Source: JACJXF01 sp038316435
GTDB taxonomy: Bacteria > Bacteroidota > Bacteroidia > Bacteroidales > GCA-2748055
Direction of reading: 5' to 3'
DNA length: 64,000 nucleotides
Assembly: GCA_038316435.1 (NCBI GenBank)
Contig: JBBQAQ010000014.1
Span: 15,700 to 79,699 of the forward strand
Positions 1 to 7,537 of this stretch are shown piece after piece (position 1 is the stretch's first letter; each line of letters begins with the position of its first letter). The position numbers and the translations under genes are program-made. The notes below the pieces were generated by a model. The model saw only the letters and a program-made list of their open reading frames with translations, was not told where the DNA came from and made no database searches.

Positions 1-1
1 A

Positions 2-793
2 AATGAACCCAATCAGGTAAAAACAATGATAATGCAGGGAACACCTGATTTTGCAGTTGTTCCAACTACAATGGCTGCCTTGCTGTATAACAAGGGACAG
101 GAATATATTCTTGTTGCAATACCTGTATGGGGTACACTCTATCTGTTTGGCAGCGACTCAACGATTCACTCATGGGATGATCTGAAAGGCAAAAGAGTAT
201 CGCTAATGGCCAAAGGAAACACCCCAGATGTTCTGTTCCGCTTTCTCGCCAAAGCAAATGGGATAGACCCAGAAAAAGATATTTTGCTTGACTATTCTTT
301 TCCCGGACATATTGAACTTGCAAATGCTATTGCTTCTGAAATTTCGCCGCTGGGTGTCATTTCCGAACCTATGGTAAGTTTAGTGCAGCAGAAAAATCAT
401 CACATCCATGCTTTGCTCGACCTCAATATTGAATGGGAAAAGCAGTTTGGTGATTCTATTCCATTCGCACAAACTGCTCTGCTTGTAAAAAAGAAATTTT
501 TAAAATTACATCCTGATCTTGTAGAACTGTACCTTTCAAAGCTGCAAGAGTCAGTAAACTGGGTGAATACCTACCCTGATTCAGCTGCCGGCTTGATAAA
601 AAAATATGATATTCTTCCTGATTCCTCACTAGCAATGATTTCTATTCCACGCTGCAATATTAAGTTTGCATTTGCCTATGAGGAAAAAGAAGGAATACAG
701 GAATATTTAAAAGTCTTTTATAACTTTAATCCCCTAATAATTGGTGAGAAATTGCCCGATGAAGAATTTTATTACAAAAAACCGGCTCATTAG
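2..793 (+). CDS. ABC transporter substrate-binding protein, NMT1/SsuA-like (5' truncated)
   Basis: The reading frame is open to the left window edge, so the N-terminus, including any lipoprotein or Sec signal, is missing and the Met at 26 need not be the start. The visible 260 or so residues read like the two-lobed periplasmic domain of the NMT1/THI5/SsuA class (a motif resembling WDDLKGKRVSLMAKG, then a putative ligand cleft around DYSFPGHIELANAI). Permease and ATPase genes follow with overlaps, so this is the binding component of an importer. Family members bind aliphatic sulfonates, taurine, nitrate or pyrimidine precursors. Nothing in the fragment decides the ligand. Confidence 0.8.
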   Translation, partial: NEPNQVKTMIMQGTPDFAVVPTTMAALLYNKGQEYILVAIPVWGTLYLFGSDSTIHSWDDLKGKRVSLMAKGNTPDVLFRFLAKANGIDPEKDILLDYSFPGHIELANAIASEISPLGVISEPMVSLVQQKNHHIHALLDLNIEWEKQFGDSIPFAQTALLVKKKFLKLHPDLVELYLSKLQESVNWVNTYPDSAAGLIKKYDILPDSSLAMISIPRCNIKFAFAYEEKEGIQEYLKVFYNFNPLIIGEKLPDEEFYYKKPAH

Positions 794-1511
794 TTTTCTG
801 GCAATACTATTTCTGTTTATCATCTGGAAACTGGTCAGCCTTTATGCCGGATCAGAACAGCTCATCCCCTCCCCCGAAAAAACAATTCTTGCAGTATTTG
901 ATGTTGTTTCAAGAGAGAATTTCTGGCCCGCGCTTATTACAACAATTGGAAGGGGATTAATTGGTTTCAGTATTTCACTTGTTCTGGCTATTCTAATTGG
1001 TATTCCTGCTGGCATTTACACCACAATCCGCCTGTTGATTAACCCTGTTCTTATAACATTTCGCTCAACTCCGATAATCTCGCTAATATTACTTGCAATT
1101 ATCCTTTTAGGAAATGAGATGGTACCAGTTTTTATCGCTATCCTGACTATGTTTCCAATAATGTGCACTAACATTATCGATGGAATTCGTAAGGTTGACC
1201 CCGATCTGATCGAAATGGGAACTACTTTCCAGATTAGTAAAGAACGTATTATTCGCGAAATCTATCTTCCTTCCATTTCTCCCTTTCTTACAAGCGGAAT
1301 ATCTAATGCCCTTGGTTTTGGATGGAGAGCTATAATTATTGGTGAAGTAATTGCGCAACCTGAATTTGGAGTTGGTACACAAATGCAAAATGCTCAAATA
1401 TTCCTGCAGGTCAGTGAACTTATTGCCTGGACATTAATTGCCATATTGGTAAGTTCAGTTTTTGAAGCACTGGTCAGACTTGTGGAAAAAAAGCTCGTCA
1501 GATGGAAATGA
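759..1511 (+). CDS. ABC transporter permease, SsuC/TauC-like
   Basis: The protein has about 250 residues and about six hydrophobic segments. The cytoplasmic EAA loop that contacts the ATPase is visible near residues 150-175 (EMGTTFQISKERIIREIYLP). I place the start at the ATG at 759, not at the TTG at 741, because the ATG gives a normal permease N-terminus (MKNFITKNRLISF) and a GGTGAG-like ribosome site lies about 10 bases upstream. The gene overlaps the binding-protein gene by 35 bases and the ATPase gene by 10, which indicates translational coupling in one operon. It belongs to the BPD_transp_1 family that moves sulfonates, nitrate or related anions. The substrate is unknown. Confidence 0.85.
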   Translation: MKNFITKNRLISFLAILFLFIIWKLVSLYAGSEQLIPSPEKTILAVFDVVSRENFWPALITTIGRGLIGFSISLVLAILIGIPAGIYTTIRLLINPVLITFRSTPIISLILLAIILLGNEMVPVFIAILTMFPIMCTNIIDGIRKVDPDLIEMGTTFQISKERIIREIYLPSISPFLTSGISNALGFGWRAIIIGEVIAQPEFGVGTQMQNAQIFLQVSELIAWTLIAILVSSVFEALVRLVEKKLVRWK

Positions 1512-2191
1512 AACTTAACCTAAACCATATAAATAAAAGTTACGGCGAATTGGAGATTTTCAATGATTTCTCCATATCCTTTATACCCGGGAGTATTAAC
1601 TGCATTTTAGGACCTTCCGGATGCGGGAAAACTACTCTTTTAAATATTCTTAACCGGTCTATCCTTCCTGATTCTGGGGATTGTGACGATTTTTCAAAAC
1701 TGCGCACATCCTATGTATTTCAGGAACCACGCCTTCTTCCCTGGAAAACAGTAAAAGAAAACATAGAATTTGTATTAAAAGGGACGATGGAAAAGCTTGA
1801 ACTACAACAAAGGTTGGACGAGTATATTACACTGGTTCAATTAGATAAATTTTCAGATTATTATCCCTCAGCTTTGAGCGGTGGAATGAAACAAAGAGTT
1901 TCGCTGGCCCGTGCTTTTTCATTTAACTACGATATTGTTTTAATGGACGAACCTTTTAAGGCCCTCGACTATAAGCTGAAAAACAAGCTAATTGAACAGT
2001 TTTTAGCGTTATGGGAAAAGGATAAAAGAACAGTAATATTTGTAACTCACGATGTAGATGAGGTCCTACAGATTGGTCAACATCTTTTCATTTTCAGCAA
2101 TCCACCAGTTCAACTAACTGAACAGTTCCTGATCCCTGAAAGCCAGAAAGAGAAGGATCAATTGCGTAATTTACTTCTTGCGAAAATATAA
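1502..2191 (+). CDS. ABC transporter ATP-binding protein, SsuB/TauB-like
   Basis: This 229-residue nucleotide-binding subunit has every canonical motif: Walker A GPSGCGKT at 37-44, Q-loop Gln74 (VFQEPRLLPW), signature LSGGMKQR at 125-132, Walker B IVLMDE at 145-150 and switch His183. The Q-loop sequence and overall length fit the nitrate/sulfonate/taurine subfamily. The start overlaps the end of the permease gene. The protein would drive import by the upstream permease and binding protein at the inner membrane. It is the last gene of the operon. The convergent ribF gene ends 29 bases downstream. Confidence 0.9.
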   Translation: MEMKLNLNHINKSYGELEIFNDFSISFIPGSINCILGPSGCGKTTLLNILNRSILPDSGDCDDFSKLRTSYVFQEPRLLPWKTVKENIEFVLKGTMEKLELQQRLDEYITLVQLDKFSDYYPSALSGGMKQRVSLARAFSFNYDIVLMDEPFKALDYKLKNKLIEQFLALWEKDKRTVIFVTHDVDEVLQIGQHLFIFSNPPVQLTEQFLIPESQKEKDQLRNLLLAKI

Positions 2192-2219
2192 GCTTTTGAT
2201 GATTTTCAGGAATTGGAAT

Positions 2220-3161
2220 CTAATAGATCAATTCTGAAACTTGCCTTATGTCCTCATCCATTTTACCGATTATAAACTCAAGGTTTTCCTTTTCACTTGA
2301 GTCGCGGAGTTTTTTGTGTAGGGAAAGAGTTATTTTCTGACCATCAAGAGGACAAACTCCTTCTAATGGATGAAATTCAATCTGAATTTCATCACTTAAA
2401 AAATTATTTTTCAACCCCCAGTTGCTTATGCTGAGTAATCCCTTTGAATACCAAATTCCACAAGAAATACTAACTGCATAAACTCCATCGGGAGGTATAA
2501 GTTTTACATTTTCTTCAATAAAAAGGGAGTAAATATCCCTCTTTAAATCAATGCTTCTGTTATTATTAGGCTTAGGCGTCCCTTTGATTATATAAAAATG
2601 ATCCAGATAGGCATTTGCTCTTTGAATATTTCCTTGGAGCAAAGCAGTACGTATTTTGGTTGAGCTGACACTTTCGTTCTGAATATCTTGTTCAGGAATT
2701 TCCTCAACTCCAAACCCATAGGTCCTGCTAAGTTTATAGAGGTATTCAAAATCGCCTTCCCTGCGGTGTCCGAACTGATGGTTAAAACCAACAACGACAA
2801 TCTTTGCATTTAAAATTCCTATAAGGATTTTCTCGATGAAATCGCTGGATGAAATCTCCGAAAACTCTTTCGTGAAATTTATTATCAAAAGGTGGTCAAG
2901 CCCGGTTTTTTCCAGTAATTCAATTTTCTCGTCTTGAGACAAAATCATTAGAAGGTCTTTACCTTCGGCATTGGGATAAAGAACTCGTCTTGGATGCGGG
3001 TTAAATGTAATCAATACGGTTTCCCCATCTATTTCTCCAGCCAGCTTTTTCAGCCTGTTTATAATGGCTTTGTGGCCTATATGAACTCCGTCAAAACTAC
3101 CGGTGGTAACCACCGGATTCTTTATTCCCTTTAAATCTTCAAGCTTTCGGTGAATTTTCAT
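2220..3161 (-). CDS. ribF: RibF-type FAD synthetase with degenerate riboflavin-kinase domain
   Basis: RibF proteins convert riboflavin to FMN (C-terminal kinase) and FMN to FAD (N-terminal adenylyltransferase). The N-terminal half is intact: GSFDGVHIGH at 21-30, FNPHPRR at 53-59, VVVGFNHQFG near 122-131 and SSTKIR at 166-171. The C-terminal half begins in the right place after YIIKG (190-194). However, the kinase motif G-R-x-L-G-F-P-T-A-N is not recognisable (NNRSIDLKRDIYS instead at about 200-212) and the catalytic E-H-x-x-D-F stretch is poorly matched (IEFHPLEG). GVYAV at 226-230 remains. The adenylyltransferase should work. Kinase activity is doubtful, so a second RibF elsewhere is likely. 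The length of 313 is normal. Confidence 0.82.
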   Translation of the reverse strand: MKIHRKLEDLKGIKNPVVTTGSFDGVHIGHKAIINRLKKLAGEIDGETVLITFNPHPRRVLYPNAEGKDLLMILSQDEKIELLEKTGLDHLLIINFTKEFSEISSSDFIEKILIGILNAKIVVVGFNHQFGHRREGDFEYLYKLSRTYGFGVEEIPEQDIQNESVSSTKIRTALLQGNIQRANAYLDHFYIIKGTPKPNNNRSIDLKRDIYSLFIEENVKLIPPDGVYAVSISCGIWYSKGLLSISNWGLKNNFLSDEIQIEFHPLEGVCPLDGQKITLSLHKKLRDSSEKENLEFIIGKMDEDIRQVSELIY

Positions 3162-3349
3162 TATTCCTGTAAATGCAATTTCCTGCCGAAATTAGCAAAA
3201 AATATATGCTCATTTCAAAATAATTCAAAGTATGACTAAAATTTTGATAAAAAATATGGCTGGAATACCATTTTCGATTAGTTAAACTTACCGTTGCCCT
3301 TTGCAAGAATAAGTTTCAGAAAATTTTAGAAAGATAAATACTCCTCATA

Positions 3350-3982
3350 TTAATCACCTTGCTTTTTGACGAAATAAGCAACTTTTTCAAGGGAAGTTAT
3401 CATGTCATATTCTTCGAGATGCACTTCTACAGGTACAATAAGTGGTACGGTGGTAAAATTCAGGATTCCCCGGACTCCTGCCTGAACAAGCTTTTCAGCG
3501 GTAGCCACAGCAGTATCGGCAGGTACAGTAAGTATGGCAATAGAAATATCTTTTTCTTTAACCAGAGCTTCCAGGTTTTGCATCGAATGGCATTTCACTC
3601 CTGAAACTACACGGTCAACTTTGTTAGGATCCAGATCAAATGCTGCAACAATATTGAGTTTTGACCTTTTTCCCATAAAATATGTAGTTATGGCTCTACC
3701 TAAATTCCCAATACCAATTATGGCTACATTGAGACTTAAATCTGCATCAATAATCCTTCCAATTACATCGATCAGGTCTTTTACATCGTACCCTTTACGC
3801 TGCATGCTGCTATACCCAATAAACATAATATCTCTCCGTACCTGAACTGCAGTAATATTATGCAAGTTTGCAAGTTCGTGGGAGAAAATATGGGTTTTGC
3901 CTGCTGCCAGACATTCCAGCAAAGTTCTGCGGTAAATACTTAAACGCTCAACAGTTTTTTCTGGTAGCTTTATCATCTTCAT
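3350..3982 (-). CDS. rex: Redox-sensing transcriptional repressor Rex
   Basis: Rex is a homodimeric repressor that reads the NADH/NAD+ ratio and leaves DNA when NADH binds. The 210-residue protein has the N-terminal winged helix (AVQVRRDIMFIGY, residues 45-57) and a Rossmann fold with GIGNLGRA at 90-97. The C-terminal domain-swapped helix ends in VAYFVKKQ. It is the last gene of operon A (hydC/B/A-like, sensor kinase, two regulators), 37 bases behind the hybrid kinase gene. It is therefore probably transcribed from the promoter at about 11740, which carries two palindromes that Rex could bind. That would make it autoregulatory (inference). Confidence 0.95.
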   Translation of the reverse strand: MKMIKLPEKTVERLSIYRRTLLECLAAGKTHIFSHELANLHNITAVQVRRDIMFIGYSSMQRKGYDVKDLIDVIGRIIDADLSLNVAIIGIGNLGRAITTYFMGKRSKLNIVAAFDLDPNKVDRVVSGVKCHSMQNLEALVKEKDISIAILTVPADTAVATAEKLVQAGVRGILNFTTVPLIVPVEVHLEEYDMITSLEKVAYFVKKQGD

Positions 3983-4019
3983 CTTGGCTTTGGTTTCCTC
4001 TCAAAGGAAAGGTGAATAA

Positions 4020-5138
4020 CTATACCGGAAGTTCAACAATAAAGCTTGTACCTTCATCCGGCTTACTAATAACACTAATTTTTCCGTGGTAAATATCGGC
4101 TATTTTTCTGACAATCGACAAGCCTAACCCGCTTCCGCTAATGTTTTTTGTCTTGTCGTTCTTAATTCTTACAAATTCTTTGAAAAGTTGTGCCGATTCC
4201 TCCTCAGTCATGCCAATACCGTTATCGGTAACTTTGATTATAACCCCTTCCTTATTTTTAGAAATGTTAACAACAACAGTTCCGTTGTCGCGATTGTATT
4301 TTACTGCATTGGAGAGTAAATTATTAAAAATAATTTCCATATCACCAGGATCAGCTTCGAATTCAATTTTCTCATCTGATTCAAGTTTGATGGTAATATT
4401 TTTCTGGATTGCATAAGGCTTTACAGTGCTAACCGACATTTTTGCGGTTTGGCGAAGATTCACTTTTTTAATTTTATCCTTGCGATTGTCAAGCCTGATT
4501 TTAGTGAAATCCAGAAGGTCCATCGTCAGGTTGCGCATACCTTCTATTCGATCGAGAGCCCTTTCTATCATTTTTTCGTAGGCAGCAATATCGTTCCCAG
4601 CCTGTTTTTCCTTCATAATATTCAGATATCCTTCAATTGCATTCAGGGGAGCTTTGAGTTCGTGGGATAATACAGACAAAAATTGATATCGAATTTTTTT
4701 GCCTTCCTGTTTCATTTTACTTGAAATCCTTCTTAAAAAAAGCTGCTTGGTGATATTATCAATTGAGGATTTTAATTCCTGGGGAGTGAAAGGTTTGGGA
4801 ATAAAATCATAAGCGCCATCACTGGTAGCTTTTAGTGCGATTTCGAGGGATGCATACGAAGTGATCATTGCAACCATAATATTGTAGTTTTTTTCCCTGA
4901 TATACTCCAATACCTGCATACCTTTTATTCCAGGGAGTTTATTATCGAGAAGAAGGATATCGGGCATTTCAACATCGATAATCTCTATTCCTTCCTCCCC
5001 ACTAGCAGCTTCGAAGCATATAAAGTTGCAATCCTCATCCATAAAGGGATAGCTAACAATATGTTTGCTAAGTATCCTTGTAATGCCCGATCTGATTCCC
5101 GGTTCATCATCAACTACTAGGACTTTTAGAGATTCCAT
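4020..5138 (-). CDS. Hybrid response regulator-histidine kinase (REC-HisKA-HATPase)
   Basis: Domains in order: an N-terminal receiver (acidic pair Asp10-Asp11, phosphoacceptor Asp65 in ILLLDNKLPG, Lys115 in PKPF), a short coiled linker, a HisKA dimerisation domain with His159 in SVLSHELKAPLN, and a HATPase domain (NNLLSNAVKYN, DNGIGM, GSGLGLSIV). There is no membrane segment and no DNA-binding domain. The start lies 3 bases from the stop of the single-domain regulator gene, and the operon also encodes a hydrogenase-histidine kinase fusion. The receiver may accept phosphate from that sensor and pass control to this kinase. The final target is not visible. Rex follows. Confidence 0.88.
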   Translation of the reverse strand: MESLKVLVVDDEPGIRSGITRILSKHIVSYPFMDEDCNFICFEAASGEEGIEIIDVEMPDILLLDNKLPGIKGMQVLEYIREKNYNIMVAMITSYASLEIALKATSDGAYDFIPKPFTPQELKSSIDNITKQLFLRRISSKMKQEGKKIRYQFLSVLSHELKAPLNAIEGYLNIMKEKQAGNDIAAYEKMIERALDRIEGMRNLTMDLLDFTKIRLDNRKDKIKKVNLRQTAKMSVSTVKPYAIQKNITIKLESDEKIEFEADPGDMEIIFNNLLSNAVKYNRDNGTVVVNISKNKEGVIIKVTDNGIGMTEEESAQLFKEFVRIKNDKTKNISGSGLGLSIVRKIADIYHGKISVISKPDEGTSFIVELPV

Positions 5139-5141
5139 CCT

Positions 5142-5534
5142 TTATTTAATAAGTTTTTCAATTTCCTTTTTTAAGTGCTCTGGCCTCATTCCTTTTTCCA
5201 GATAAGTATCGGCTTTAATCCAGTTTTTATCTTCCTGGGAATTGTGCCCAAAATTCATTCCCGTTTCAGAAGAAACTGCTGTTGCAATAATTATGGGTAC
5301 ATCAGGATACTTTCTTTTCATTTTATAGCTAAGCACAAACCCACTATCTTCGCTTTCCATCATCAAATCAAGAATAGCCAAATCAGGTTTTAAAGATTCG
5401 AGAAGCTCTTCAGCTTCTTTCTGACTATCCGCTGTAATCACTTTGCAGCCCCAAAGTTCAAGCTGAAATTTTAATTGATACAGGTAATCTGAATCATCAT
5501 CAACTACAAGAATTACTTTTCCTTCTATTTTCAT
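5142..5534 (-). CDS. Single-domain response regulator (CheY-like)
   Basis: A stand-alone receiver of 130 residues with the acidic triad Asp12-Asp14, the phosphoacceptor Asp56 (PDLAILDLMM) and a late Lys in YLEKG. The region between the alpha-4 and beta-5 positions carries an insertion (about residues 88-108, rich in charged and polar residues), so the molecule is a little longer than CheY. It lies between the sensory-hydrogenase kinase gene (10-base gap) and the REC-kinase hybrid (3-base gap). It is the best candidate for the first phosphate acceptor of the hydrogenase-linked kinase. It has no output domain, so it acts through protein contacts or as a phosphate sink. Confidence 0.88.
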   Translation of the reverse strand: MKIEGKVILVVDDDSDYLYQLKFQLELWGCKVITADSQKEAEELLESLKPDLAILDLMMESEDSGFVLSYKMKRKYPDVPIIIATAVSSETGMNFGHNSQEDKNWIKADTYLEKGMRPEHLKKEIEKLIK

Positions 5535-5544
5535 GTCTATATTC

Positions 5545-7533
5545 TTAAGTAAGACTTCTGCGCGGTAACGTTATTGTAAAACAAGTTCCTGTGGGGCCTT
5601 TCATTGAGTCCGCATTCGACTCCACCTTTATATTTCCTTTGTGCATTTTAACAACGCCATATGCCGTTGCCAATCCAAGTCCGGTGCCTTTTCCAATTCC
5701 TTTTGTTGTGAAAAAAGGTTCAAAAACTTTTTCAAGATCATCTAGGTTAATCCCGGAACCATTATCGGATATTTTAATATTCACATCCATATCTGTGCCA
5801 TCAAGTTCAACATTAATCCTTCCACCCCTTGGCATCGCTTCAAATGCATTTTTGATTAGGTTACTTACAACCTGAATCATTTGTTCTTTATCAATATCAG
5901 CAATTGGATCCATTAGTCTAGCTTCAATGTCAATCAACACATTTTCCGGCACCAAAACTGATGCAATTGAAATTCTGATCAGCTCATTTATGTCGGTTTC
6001 CATTTTGCTCACCTGATTTTTTCTTGCAAAGTTAAGCAGTCCACCAACAATTGTTTTACACCTCTGAGCTTGTTCAACTATCAGCTTGAGATCTGTCTGA
6101 ATTGCAGATTCAGGCTCCGCTTCATCCAAAAGGATATTACTGTACATAATAACAACTCCTAGTGGATTATTTAATTCATGTGCAATACCGGCAGACAACT
6201 GACCCATATGAGCCAATTTTTCTGTTTGTTTCAGTGTTTGTTGAACACTAAACAACTTTTCGTTGGAAACTGCAAGTTCATTAATCGAAAAATGGAGTTT
6301 ATCGATTGAATTGGGAAGGCACATCTCGATTTCTGCAAGGCCTTTAATTATAGCAATTGCATGGTTTCTGCATGTATCATATCCGCAGGCTCCGCAATTA
6401 AGATTATCATTTTCTTTAAACTTATTCATTGTCTTTAGTACTGCCCTGATCTCCTTTTCAGAGGGATCCATCATTCGCTGATCATCAGGTGAAAACGATT
6501 GAGATAAGTCTAGCTTTGAACCTTCTTCAATGGCCATTTTCCAACTTTCTTCATCAAAATTATCCATCTTATTGCTCAGATAATTCAGGACTTTGGCTCT
6601 CCGACTAAATTTCTTCCCGTTTTTTGAAGTACCGGGTCCCATTATACACCCTTCGCAACATAATAATGAAAGATGTTCTGTGGAGATTGCGCCTAGCTTA
6701 TACTCTCGTATAGCTTCCTGAAAGTTTACCCTTCCTTCAGCAACAATAACATGGCTTTCAAGATCATCATCAGGAAGTCTAACAGTCTGCAACATTCCCC
6801 TGGACAGTGGAAAAATAGCACCTTTACCAGCTTTTGGCTCATCAAAATCGGAACGGAAATCATTCCTGGAATCCACTTCCTTCATATTGAAAAGTTTGCG
6901 CAATTCGGTAAAAGTTATCTGTTCGTCAAGTTCGTCAGTTTCAGCCTTTTTCGCAATGCATGGGCCGATAAAAACCATACGGAACTTTTTTTTGTATCTC
7001 TGCCTTAAGAATCTGGCAAGTGCTATCATGGGGGAAACCACCGGAGCCAGATTACCAATCATGTCTGGCTGATATTTTTCAATAAAACTTACAATTGCCG
7101 GGCAATCCGACGATATTACTCCTTTAACTCCACCTTTATGTAATAGTTTTCTGTATTCTGCTGCTACCAAATCGGCGCCAAATGCCACTTCAAACACTTT
7201 GGTAAACCCAAGTTTTCTTAGCATTCCTATAAGTTTCCTGTAATCATCAAATTCCGAGAATTCAGCAATAAAGCTTGGTGCAAGAAGTGCATAAACCTCC
7301 TCTCCTGAATCAAGCATATCATAAACTATGGAAGTAGAATCATTATATGCCTTGGCACCCTGACTACAAACCTGAGTGCAGTTTCCGCATGCAATACATC
7401 GCTCAGGCATAATCTCAGCCTGACCATTTACAATTTTTATAGCTTTTACCGGACATTCGCGCACACAGGTATAACAAACCCTGCAACGATCTTTAATTGA
7501 ATAAACCAAATTATATTCCGAAAAGCTGCTCAT
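5545..7533 (-). CDS. Sensory [FeFe]-hydrogenase domain fused to histidine kinase
   Basis: Domains in order: two [4Fe-4S] ferredoxin motifs (Cys17/20/23/27 and Cys46/49/52/56), an [FeFe]-hydrogenase H-domain (about 75-320), a four-cysteine Fe-S domain (Cys380/383/388/405), and a soluble histidine kinase (HisKA His452 in GIAHELNNPLG, N-box Asn562, DNGSGI at 590, GTGLGLA at 616). All four H-cluster cysteines appear present: Cys144 (SSDCPAI), Cys192 (GPC) and Cys292/Cys296 (CCEGC). The residue before Cys144 is Asp143, where catalytic enzymes have the proton-relay Cys. This resembles group C (HydS) sensors, but the kinase is fused directly and no PAS domain is seen. It probably senses H2 or redox state and phosphorylates the adjacent receivers (inference). 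Confidence 0.88.
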   Translation of the reverse strand: MSSFSEYNLVYSIKDRCRVCYTCVRECPVKAIKIVNGQAEIMPERCIACGNCTQVCSQGAKAYNDSTSIVYDMLDSGEEVYALLAPSFIAEFSEFDDYRKLIGMLRKLGFTKVFEVAFGADLVAAEYRKLLHKGGVKGVISSDCPAIVSFIEKYQPDMIGNLAPVVSPMIALARFLRQRYKKKFRMVFIGPCIAKKAETDELDEQITFTELRKLFNMKEVDSRNDFRSDFDEPKAGKGAIFPLSRGMLQTVRLPDDDLESHVIVAEGRVNFQEAIREYKLGAISTEHLSLLCCEGCIMGPGTSKNGKKFSRRAKVLNYLSNKMDNFDEESWKMAIEEGSKLDLSQSFSPDDQRMMDPSEKEIRAVLKTMNKFKENDNLNCGACGYDTCRNHAIAIIKGLAEIEMCLPNSIDKLHFSINELAVSNEKLFSVQQTLKQTEKLAHMGQLSAGIAHELNNPLGVVIMYSNILLDEAEPESAIQTDLKLIVEQAQRCKTIVGGLLNFARKNQVSKMETDINELIRISIASVLVPENVLIDIEARLMDPIADIDKEQMIQVVSNLIKNAFEAMPRGGRINVELDGTDMDVNIKISDNGSGINLDDLEKVFEPFFTTKGIGKGTGLGLATAYGVVKMHKGNIKVESNADSMKGPTGTCFTITLPRRSLT

Positions 7534-7537
7534 ATTG

